35,630 bases of DNA from Bacteroidales bacterium (GTDB lineage Bacteria > Bacteroidota > Bacteroidia > Bacteroidales > UBA932), in assembly GCA_017561665.1 (NCBI GenBank), contig JAFZBQ010000047.1, forward strand, positions 1-35,630, in the 5' to 3' direction. Under the pieces are notes generated by a model. The model was not told the origin of the DNA. It made no database searches and saw only the letters and a program-made list of their open reading frames with translations. The position numbers and the translations under genes were made by a program. Positions 6,217-12,620 of the stretch are shown here, piece after piece; the first letter of the stretch is position 1; each line of letters opens with the position of its first letter.

Positions 6217-6702
6217 ATGGATGAGAACGGTTACTACTATTACGATGATGAGTATGGAGAGCGTCTACTAATCAGTCGCGAAGCTGATAAGCGAGAGTTA
6301 CACGGGAATATCCGTGCAGCCAAGGCAATTCTTAATTCATTTTCCAATGTCACAATTGCTATCAATCCTCATTCAAAGAAGATTGGCACCAAGAATCCTG
6401 AGTACACGGTAGAAGGATTGCTTGGCGACAGGAAAGGCATTATGAGCGAAAAGGGAGTCACTGCAGGATTCAGATCTGCTAAACGGCAGGGATGCAAAGT
6501 AGTTGTGATTGATCTTGATGAAAATGTAGGGACTGTGCGTCCTTTTGAACTGTCAAAGTACATATCCAGAAGAAAAGCCGATTTTTCGGACGGAGCTATA
6601 TGTATGTGCTACATTGTGTTCAACGGTAATGCCGTAAGGATAACATCAGAGCAGCAAACCAGAGCTGATATTGAATCCCTCTTACAAAGAATGAAGCCGT
6701 AG
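6217..6702 (+). CDS. Orphan CdiA C-terminal-like nuclease domain protein
   Basis: The 161-aa product starts with a Tyr/Asp-rich stretch (YYYYDDEYGERLL) and continues with a domain similar in plan to CdiA-CT tRNase modules: LHGNIRAAKAIL helix, NPEYTVEGLLGDRK at about 67-80 (acidic metal-site candidates), AGFRSAKRQGCKVVVIDLDE at about 95-115, and the end strands ICMCYIVFNGNAVRITS. It shares this order of elements with the 1497 product but little sequence. There is no signal, delivery domain or immunity partner. It ends in a hairpin that is duplicated, with a 3' gene remnant, 1015 bp upstream. Family call is moderate. Confidence 0.6.
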   Translation: MDENGYYYYDDEYGERLLISREADKRELHGNIRAAKAILNSFSNVTIAINPHSKKIGTKNPEYTVEGLLGDRKGIMSEKGVTAGFRSAKRQGCKVVVIDLDENVGTVRPFELSKYISRRKADFSDGAICMCYIVFNGNAVRITSEQQTRADIESLLQRMKP

Positions 6703-6716
6703 TATCCTACGGCTTC
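6693..6716. terminator. 10-bp hairpin at the end of the 6217 gene
   Basis: GAAGCCGTAG and CTACGGCTTC with a TATC loop include the gene's stop codon. It is the right copy of the hairpin at 5678-5701 and serves convergent transcripts. Confidence 0.7.
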
Positions 6717-6772
6717 ATAAAAGGTGAACGGTTGCGGAGCTTGAATAAATCGCGCCTATATGCAACTCTCAT
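6707..6772 (-). CDS. Small basic peptide ORF in repeat flank (21 aa, right copy)
   Basis: Same 21-codon frame as at 5692-5757, again starting just after a repeat-borne promoter and ending in the terminator hairpin. It converges on the 6217 gene, so the transcript would meet that gene's 3' end. Coding status is uncertain. Confidence 0.35.
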   Translation of the reverse strand: MRVAYRRDLFKLRNRSPFMKP

Positions 6773-6779
6773 TCTAATG

Positions 6780-6810
6780 CAAAGATACTCACATTTCTCG
6801 AACCTGCAAA
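6780..6810 (-). promoter_or_regulatory. Repeat-borne leftward promoter (copy C)
   Basis: TTTG, 19 nt, TATCTTTG on the minus strand, the same sequence as in copy B. Confidence 0.65.
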
Positions 6811-6833
6811 TTAAAACGAGCAAGTAACGACTT

Positions 6834-7086
6834 CCGTTCGGGGCAGATGGCCTGCGCTTGCCAAGTGTCTCGGGCAAAAATCTGCCCGCCGACACTTGCA
6901 AGCTCCGGACTTGATATCTGCACCTCGCTCTATTCGCCACAGTCCGGCCAAAACGCCTACGGGTTAATTCTGGGGCGAGCAGTCCTTGGCGCAATCGCCG
7001 CCGGTAACCTTCCTAATGTCTTTGGCGCCTACACCGCCGCTAGGACGGCTCGCGAGAACGCATCCGCCCGGCGTTTTGTCCGGCCG
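6834..7086 (+). repeat. Array repeat copy C (full length)
   Basis: Full-length copy 1016 bp after copy B, ending GCGTTTTGTCCGGCCGG. It is the last copy seen; the nuclease-lipoprotein cassette begins directly to its right. Confidence 0.9.
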
Positions 7087-7153
7087 GAAAAACGGTCTCA
7101 AAAAGTGTTGATAATTTCGGATAAAATACGTAGTATTTTCCAAAATTAAATCG

Positions 7154-7161
7154 TAATTTTG
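7154..7161 (+). promoter_or_regulatory. -7 box upstream of the 7218 small ORF
   Basis: TAATTTTG lies 57 nt before the small ORF; the identical box lies 46 nt before the related small ORF at 12461. No good -33 box is present in either case. Confidence 0.45.
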
Positions 7162-7217
7162 CAGTTTGTGAGAAAATCCACGATTATTCTAAAATTTTAA
7201 AAATAATAACTACAAAC

Positions 7218-7358
7218 ATGAAAAAACTACTTTACGAACAGCCTTTGGCTGAAATTTTTGAAGTACACCTGCAGAGGAGTGTGCTGCAGGGTGGCAGCCC
7301 TGAATATAGTAGCAAGGGTACAGAATTTATGAAAACTGATTCAGAGGAAGACTTTTAA
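7218..7358 (+). CDS. Small acidic-tailed peptide upstream of lipoprotein-nuclease (46 aa)
   Basis: The ORF begins MKKLLYEQPLAEIFEV, has VLQGGS at about 22-27 and ends in the acidic tail DSEEDF. It matches the plan of the small ORFs at 1121 and 12461. It ends 12 nt before the lipoprotein ATG and is surely co-transcribed with it. There is no signal peptide. A role as co-expressed peptide or as a leader controlling translation of the giant downstream gene is open. Confidence 0.75.
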   Translation: MKKLLYEQPLAEIFEVHLQRSVLQGGSPEYSSKGTEFMKTDSEEDF

Positions 7359-7370
7359 TTACGCAGCACT

Positions 7371-10300
7371 ATGAAGACATTTTTCAAATCTTTAATGTTG
7401 ATCGCAGTAGCTGCTATCACATTTATTGCCTGCACTGAGCAGGAAACCCCCAAGCCAATCAATAATGAAGAACTCGTCACCCTCAAGTTCAATATTCGCA
7501 ATGTTGATGATGCTCCATTAACAAAGGCACTCCTTGGAACGGAAGATGGGAAGAACTTCCTCAACTGGGAGGACGGAGATAAAATTGGTACTTTTTCGAT
7601 TGGCTCGTTTACATCAGGAAGCTCCACTTACACTGAGTCGAAAAACAATGCCGGAAATGTCGAAGTTTCTGGTAATGACTACACGTTGAACGTACAATCT
7701 TTTTATGCGGGAACAGTTACAACTATCTATTCTTATTTCCCGTATTCATCCGGAGCCGGTAAGGACAAAACATCAGCCGTTGTTACCATTCCCGAAACCC
7801 AGCATATGACAGAACTTGGTTTTGATGCAGATGCTATGCCTATGGCAGGAACCCCTGTGACTGTCGATTTAACAACTGCAGCTAATACTGATACTCCTTG
7901 CGGTACTATCAATTTTAGCAATCTTGGTTCCATTATAAAGTTTAGGGTTTACACGAGTGAGTCAACATCTGAGACGCTTACTTCCGTTACTTACAAAGCG
8001 ACTGGTATAGGTGGTGCTTTTTCTATAGACCTTACTGGAATTGATGTCACTGATGAAACCACACTTATTATTACACCATCTGAAACGGTAAATGAACTCA
8101 CCACTTCAATTGTGGGAACCCCTGCCATAAGCGATTTGGACCATGCCATTGACGTATATATGGTTGTTGCTCCTGGTACGTATTCTGGCTCTCAAGTAGT
8201 TGTTACAACTAATGCTCATACCTACACTCTTGATGCTTCCGGTGCCAAGACATTTACCCGTTCACACGTAAAGCCAATTAAGGTTGATATTTCAAAGGGT
8301 ACTCCTGGCTCCCTTCCTACTCCTGAGACTTGGTCTAAGGTGACAAGTGCTTCCGACTTCACTCCTGGTACATACTATATCCTTCGCGCTGATGGTGAAT
8401 ATTATGTTCCAAATGCAAGTGGAAATCCGACTTGCGCTACATATTCAGCCGGTGATCCCATTACGAATGCAATGAAATGGACAGCTACGGCAAGTGGCTT
8501 GGGCCTACAATTCGAAAGCGTTGCCAATGCCGGGTATTATCTCTGGACAACTAACACAGGAAGTGCAAACACGATTTCAGTAGCTCAAACTTCAACTGGC
8601 GCGAATGCTTCAAAAATTTGGACTTTCGCGACAGTAAATGCTAATGAAACGATTTATTATACTGCGACAGCTGGCGCAGATAAGTATTTGGTTTCATACG
8701 GAACGTCCAATTGGCGTTATTATGGGACCAGCAATATTAACGGAAACAATATCCCCGCCGAGTTCTATAAGCTTGATGTGGTTGATAACAGAACTGCTGT
8801 TACTCTTTCATTTGCTGAATCTACTATTAACAAGACGACAGCTAACTACGATGGTTTCATCGGGCAGACGGCAAGTGCAGAACCAAATGAAACCGCTATT
8901 ACCGATAATATCACGTATGCTATAGCAGGTGATGCAATTGGTGATGTCGATCCCTCTACTGGCGATGTGACTCTTAACGGAACAGAAGGTGACGCTACTG
9001 TCACTGCATCATTTGCTGGAGACCAAACATTCAAGCCAGCTTCGGCATCTTACACCATTTCAGTTACTGAGCCTCTTAATAGGTACATAAAAGCTACTTC
9101 TATCGTAAGCGGAGAAAAATATTTGATTGTTGGCGTCAAGAGCGGTAGCACTTATCTGGCTACGCCTATTCCTAGTTCGAAGACATATGCATATCCCGCT
9201 GGTTATAATGTGACTTCCAAGGTTGTTGATGCGAATACAATCGAGATTAATGGTGAAAGTGAGTATTTATTTACTCTGACTACTTCAGGTACTGGCTATA
9301 CGATTAAACAGCCAGACAACAGGTACATCTACGCCAGTGGTTCATACGCTACACTTAATGTTGGCACTACACAAGGTGTTTGGACATTTGTAAAGCAAAG
9401 CAACGATTCATATAAGATCACTGAAACAGCTACAGGAGACAATACTTACATTCAGTTTGGTCAAGGCGATTATACCACCTTTGGCAGGTATTCTTCAGAT
9501 CAAACAAATGCGAGCCTTCCTTTCCTCTATGTCATGGATGATGGCAAGTCCGATGCCGGTATCAGTTATACACCCGCGAGCGCCACTGTTACCTTTGGTG
9601 AAACACTTACTCAGCCGACCCTGAGCAATGAACATGGTCTCACCGTCACATATGCTTCTGATGCAACGGGCGTAGCTACTGTCGAAAGCAATGGCGCTAT
9701 TTCTGTGGTTGGGGCTGGTACAGCTAAGATAACTGCTTCTTGGACAGAACAGGTAATCAATAGCGTTACTTATCGTGCTGGTTCCACTTCTTTCAACCTG
9801 ACGGTTTCAAAGGCCACTCCTACAATTGCAGCATTTAATAATCCTACGACATCTGTTGCTGTTGGAAGTAAAGTGACAAATACAACAACCATCTCCAATG
9901 GTTTAACAATCACCTATTCTTCCAACAACACTTCAGCTGCGACAGTTGATGCAGCAACAGGTGAAGTTACGGGTGTTGCAAACGGCACAGCTGTGATTTC
10001 CGCATCCTTTGCCGGTAATGAAAACTATAATGCAGCAGAATCTGCCACATATACCATTACCGTAGGAACTGGTGGAACCGGCTTTACTCCTGTTTCATTC
10101 TCTTGGACTCAGTCCGCTACCACATCAGGCTACTCATTCACCATGGAGAATGGTGCTTCAAAATCAGGATACATTCAGGATAAGAATAGCACGACCGGCC
10201 TTGATCTTCTCCTCAAAAAGTCAGATAGCTCAGCGTTATTCACAACTCAACCTACGAGTATCAGCATTACAGTCAAGGTTGGTGGAGGCTCTACCAAGGA

Positions 10301-10520
10301 TCCTTTGACTAATAATGTTCTTGCTTACCTGGTTGACAGTAATGGTGATAATATAGCTGCTACCGAAACCGTTGTAACTACGAAAGTAGAAGCCCAAACA
10401 GGAACGGAATATACTGTGACTATGCCGTTGGTTTCTACTGCTTACGGGCTTAGGATTCATCACGAAAAAGAATCTAGCTACAATATTAGAATCTACTCGA
10501 TTTCTTTCACTGCTAATTGA
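7371..10520 (+). CDS. Giant Ig-rich surface lipoprotein, ends at in-frame UGA before nuclease
   Basis: The 1049-aa product has a lipoprotein signal peptide with the lipobox FIAC (Cys21), then a fimbrillin-like domain (about 35-310, with LNWEDGDKIGTFS), two related domains starting WSKVTSASDFTPGTYYIL (about 320-470) and NRYIKATSIVSGEKYLIV (about 570-725), an Ig-like domain between them (about 475-565), two Big_2-like repeats (about 730-815 and 818-900) and a C-terminal beta-sandwich ending ISFTAN. The domain is complete exactly where the UGA lies. The same frame then continues without another stop to 11429 and encodes a nuclease, for 1352 aa in total. The Ig-like part is clearly related to the lipoprotein at 12621. 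The likely role is cell-surface display; what it binds is unknown. Confidence 0.9.
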   Translation: MKTFFKSLMLIAVAAITFIACTEQETPKPINNEELVTLKFNIRNVDDAPLTKALLGTEDGKNFLNWEDGDKIGTFSIGSFTSGSSTYTESKNNAGNVEVSGNDYTLNVQSFYAGTVTTIYSYFPYSSGAGKDKTSAVVTIPETQHMTELGFDADAMPMAGTPVTVDLTTAANTDTPCGTINFSNLGSIIKFRVYTSESTSETLTSVTYKATGIGGAFSIDLTGIDVTDETTLIITPSETVNELTTSIVGTPAISDLDHAIDVYMVVAPGTYSGSQVVVTTNAHTYTLDASGAKTFTRSHVKPIKVDISKGTPGSLPTPETWSKVTSASDFTPGTYYILRADGEYYVPNASGNPTCATYSAGDPITNAMKWTATASGLGLQFESVANAGYYLWTTNTGSANTISVAQTSTGANASKIWTFATVNANETIYYTATAGADKYLVSYGTSNWRYYGTSNINGNNIPAEFYKLDVVDNRTAVTLSFAESTINKTTANYDGFIGQTASAEPNETAITDNITYAIAGDAIGDVDPSTGDVTLNGTEGDATVTASFAGDQTFKPASASYTISVTEPLNRYIKATSIVSGEKYLIVGVKSGSTYLATPIPSSKTYAYPAGYNVTSKVVDANTIEINGESEYLFTLTTSGTGYTIKQPDNRYIYASGSYATLNVGTTQGVWTFVKQSNDSYKITETATGDNTYIQFGQGDYTTFGRYSSDQTNASLPFLYVMDDGKSDAGISYTPASATVTFGETLTQPTLSNEHGLTVTYASDATGVATVESNGAISVVGAGTAKITASWTEQVINSVTYRAGSTSFNLTVSKATPTIAAFNNPTTSVAVGSKVTNTTTISNGLTITYSSNNTSAATVDAATGEVTGVANGTAVISASFAGNENYNAAESATYTITVGTGGTGFTPVSFSWTQSATTSGYSFTMENGASKSGYIQDKNSTTGLDLLLKKSDSSALFTTQPTSISITVKVGGGSTKDPLTNNVLAYLVDSNGDNIAATETVVTTKVEAQTGTEYTVTMPLVSTAYGLRIHHEKESSYNIRIYSISFTAN

Positions 10521-10543
10521 AGCGGATCCGGAGGTAACTCCGG
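10518..10543 (+). other. Putative UGA readthrough site with downstream hairpin (locus 1)
   Basis: UGA (10518-10520), 7-nt spacer AGCGGAT, stem CCGGAG (10528-10533), GUAA loop of the GNRA type, stem CTCCGG (10538-10543). There is no U-run, so it is not an intrinsic terminator. The spacing and sequence recur at 16410, with one compensatory base-pair change in the stem. Readthrough would join the lipoprotein to the nuclease; this is inference. Confidence 0.6.
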
Positions 10544-11429
10544 GGATGGAAACATCACGGATGATTCCGGTTACGGAACGGGGTGGCTTGAGCTGCCCCG
10601 CTCCACCACCGGGACAAGTTTGATGACTGGAACGTACCGGGACGGCAACTCCCAGCGCAACTACACATACTTGTACGACCGGTCCATGTTCACGTCCATG
10701 TGGGTGGCCTATCCATTGTATAAATCCACCTTTACGGGTAGTTCAGCTTACAGCGGCTCTTGGGCACCTGCTACAGGAAACGGCTTTGGAACCAACAATT
10801 CCAACGGTTATCAGATTAACGTTTGGGATGCCAGCTACAATGTACTGCTTAATGAGACGACTTATGTGAATAACGCATCGAGTACCGGTCAGGAATTCTA
10901 CGCCTGCGGCCACCAGATACCGGATGCCGACCGTCAGTACAACCAAACTATGGTTCAGCAGACGTACTACGCCATCAACAGTACGCCGCAGATCCAGAAC
11001 AAGTTCAACGGAAGTATATGGTCTTCCTTAGAAAACGCAGTACGTACTGAAGCCGGAAAGGTCGATACCCTGTACGTCGCAACCGGCCCTGCCTTTGACA
11101 GAGCTGATATAAGCGGCACAGAGACGGTGACCTGGATAACCCCGAAGGGAGACCCCAATAGGTCCTGCCCGGTTCCGAACTACTACTGGAAGGTCCTCTT
11201 GAAGGTGACTAGGGACGGTGACGGAAAAGTTGAGAGCGCTTGCTCGATTGGATTCTGGTTCGTACACCAGCAATACGATAACAGCACCTACGCCGACTAC
11301 GCCGTCAGTGTTAACACTATTGAGGAGCGCACAGGCCTTGACCTCTTCGCCAACCTACCGGATACGATAGAGGAAACGGTCGAAAACAACAGCAACTGGC
11401 AAACGTTCCAGAACTATACGACGAATTAG
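10521..11429 (+). CDS. DNA/RNA non-specific endonuclease domain, in frame after the UGA of the 7371 gene
   Basis: The frame is open from the UGA to the TAG at 11427-11429. It encodes a Gly/Ser linker (SGSGGNSGDGN) and then a DNA/RNA non-specific endonuclease domain of the NucA/EndoG beta-beta-alpha-metal type. The active-site block reads ACGHQIPDADRQYNQ: the general-base His is kept, but the usual DRGH is ACGH. The metal-site region FNGSIWSSLE and the strand LYVATGPAF follow in the expected order. A gene finder would start it at TTG 10620 or ATG 10623, but neither has a ribosome site or signal peptide, and the 34 codons before them are open. A stand-alone product would be a cytoplasmic nuclease; a readthrough product would be surface-tethered. 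A strong terminator follows at 11464. Confidence 0.8.
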   Translation, partial: SGSGGNSGDGNITDDSGYGTGWLELPRSTTGTSLMTGTYRDGNSQRNYTYLYDRSMFTSMWVAYPLYKSTFTGSSAYSGSWAPATGNGFGTNNSNGYQINVWDASYNVLLNETTYVNNASSTGQEFYACGHQIPDADRQYNQTMVQQTYYAINSTPQIQNKFNGSIWSSLENAVRTEAGKVDTLYVATGPAFDRADISGTETVTWITPKGDPNRSCPVPNYYWKVLLKVTRDGDGKVESACSIGFWFVHQQYDNSTYADYAVSVNTIEERTGLDLFANLPDTIEETVENNSNWQTFQNYTTN

Positions 11430-11463
11430 ATCGTAAGCCTCCGACGAAGTACATCGGAAGAAG

Positions 11464-11512
11464 AGTAACGGTTACTAACCCTGAGTAATGGATTAGTGAC
11501 CGTTACTTTTTG
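11464..11512 (+). terminator. Terminator after the first nuclease cassette
   Basis: AGTAACGGTTACTAA pairs with TTAGTGACCGTTACT (14 of 15 positions) and is followed by TTTTT. Confidence 0.85.
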
Positions 11513-11597
11513 AAGTGATGGATTACTAACGGCAGATGTTGCCGGAGTGACAGCGAGGCCCTGGCCTCACCTCGGAGGCATCTGCCGTGCCGAGAAC

Positions 11598-11960
11598 TTA
11601 CGAGAGCACAATCGCGGGGTCAATGTGGAGGCGGGAGACGATGGTGCGAGCTTGCTCGAAGGTGGGATTTGCTTTACCGCTCAGGATTGCGTTGAGTCTG
11701 GCGGCCGTCATTCCAAGGATAGATGCCATCTGCTTTTGAGTCCACTTGTTTTCGACAAGTCTTGAAGTCATAGTGGAAGAGAGAGAAGGCGCCTCTATGG
11801 GAAAATGCTCTTGCTCATATTCCTCAACAATCGAAGACAGTATATCCAGTTCCACCAAACGGACATCGTTTGCCGGAGTATTTTCGTCTGTGGCAAAAAA
11901 CAACTCATCTATACGGGCCATCATTGCCTTGTACTGATTATCATTCTTTATTAGTGGCAT
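11598..11960 (-). CDS. higA: HigA-like antitoxin, helix-turn-helix
   Basis: The 120-aa product has an N-terminal acidic helical region and a C-terminal Cro/CI-type helix-turn-helix (WTQKQMASILGMTAARLNAILSGK, about 74-97). This is the layout of HigA antitoxins encoded after HigB. It follows higB by 9 nt in the same operon. It should bind and neutralise HigB and repress the operon promoter at 12271-12301. The pair sits between two paralogous lipoprotein-nuclease cassettes and is transcribed against them. Confidence 0.85.
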   Translation of the reverse strand: MPLIKNDNQYKAMMARIDELFFATDENTPANDVRLVELDILSSIVEEYEQEHFPIEAPSLSSTMTSRLVENKWTQKQMASILGMTAARLNAILSGKANPTFEQARTIVSRLHIDPAIVLS

Positions 11961-11969
11961 GACTATCTA

Positions 11970-12263
11970 CTATATTGTTGAAACGTTTATTCTATCATAC
12001 TCGTCATGAGTTCCCACGAATCGGATATATACTAAGCATGGCGTAAACTTTACCGCCACTACAAGCCTATAGTCATTGCCCTTGATATTGAACACGTAGT
12101 GCTGGTTGCCGACGTAGTCCACGGAGTTAAAGTCCGCCCGCATATCATTTAATGACTGCCATCTGGCACGGCTCGTTTTTACATACCACTCTTTCAGTGG
12201 TTGCTCGGCTATGGGATGCTTCTCCCAAAACTCCCTCAACGCAGATATCGCAATTATCCTCAT
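11970..12263 (-). CDS. higB: HigB-like toxin, RelE-superfamily mRNA interferase
   Basis: The 97-aa product begins MRIIAISALREFWEKHP and carries the HigB pattern KEWY, W.SLNDMRADF, VFNIKGNDYRLVV and VYIRFVGTHDEYDRI, including the C-terminal HDEYD typical of the family. HigB toxins cut mRNA on the ribosome. The gene comes first in the operon, as usual for higBA, with the ATG 8 nt after a perfect promoter -7 box, so its leader is very short. The full family length is present, so the module looks functional. Confidence 0.9.
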   Translation of the reverse strand: MRIIAISALREFWEKHPIAEQPLKEWYVKTSRARWQSLNDMRADFNSVDYVGNQHYVFNIKGNDYRLVVAVKFTPCLVYIRFVGTHDEYDRINVSTI

Positions 12264-12270
12264 AACAGCG

Positions 12271-12301
12271 CAAAGTTATCAATTATCAAATTAATAACAA
12301 A
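12271..12301 (-). promoter_or_regulatory. higBA promoter with overlapping palindrome
   Basis: TTTG, 19 nt, TAACTTTG on the minus strand. The spacer contains GTTAT...ATAAC and repeated AATTGATAA-type sequence, a plausible HigA operator. Confidence 0.75.
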
Positions 12302-12407
12302 ATTATTTTTCTGATAACAGAATATCCGGCCGACATAGTAGCGGCAGTTATTGATATTTTGTTGAAAATAACCCCTGTTAGCTATTCTTTTTTTGAAAAG
12401 TAATCAG

Positions 12408-12415
12408 TAATTTTG
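12408..12415 (+). promoter_or_regulatory. -7 box upstream of the 12461 small ORF
   Basis: TAATTTTG lies 46 nt before the small ORF, the same box as at 7154-7161; the -33 region lacks TTTG. Confidence 0.45.
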
Positions 12416-12460
12416 AAGGTTATTCGCAAACAGCAAAAATATCATATAAAATCAATCAAA

Positions 12461-12607
12461 ATGAAGAAAGAAATTTATTCCCGGCCTATGGCTGAGTTCC
12501 TCGATTTGGAGATCGAGGATAATCTACTGCAGACGACGTCACCTTACATTCCCGGTGGCGGCGGATCTTATGGTGATGATGACACTAACAACAATGGTGA
12601 TTTTTAA
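12461..12607 (+). CDS. Small acidic-tailed peptide upstream of lipoprotein-nuclease (48 aa)
   Basis: The ORF begins MKKEIYSRPMAEFLDLEIED, has LLQTTS at about 23-28, then a Gly-rich stretch (PGGGGSYG) and the acidic tail DDDTNNNGDF. It is the third member of the family seen at 1121 and 7218. Its stop lies within TAATGGAGG, so the ribosome site of the next gene directly follows it, 13 nt before that ATG. Translation coupling with the lipoprotein is likely. Confidence 0.75.
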   Translation: MKKEIYSRPMAEFLDLEIEDNLLQTTSPYIPGGGGSYGDDDTNNNGDF

Positions 12608-12620
12608 TGGAGGATGCGTT

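Noticed and set aside
1393-7086. Integron cassette array with attC sites
   Set aside because: The repeats lack GTTRRRY and RYYYAAC core boxes and no integrase is present; copies are also too long and internally variable.
2233-7086. CRISPR array
   Set aside because: Repeats are about 130-255 bp, irregularly spaced and separated by genes; no cas genes.
7218-7358. Bacteriocin or RiPP precursor with a double-Gly leader
   Set aside because: GG occurs at the motif only in this member, and no peptidase-transporter or modifying enzyme is nearby.
10528-10543. Intrinsic terminator after the lipoprotein
   Set aside because: No U-run follows either hairpin, and coding continues in frame through them.
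12555-12620. Earlier start for the second lipoprotein
   Set aside because: It would overlap the small ORF in another frame and bury the signal peptide; GGAGG before 12621 decides.
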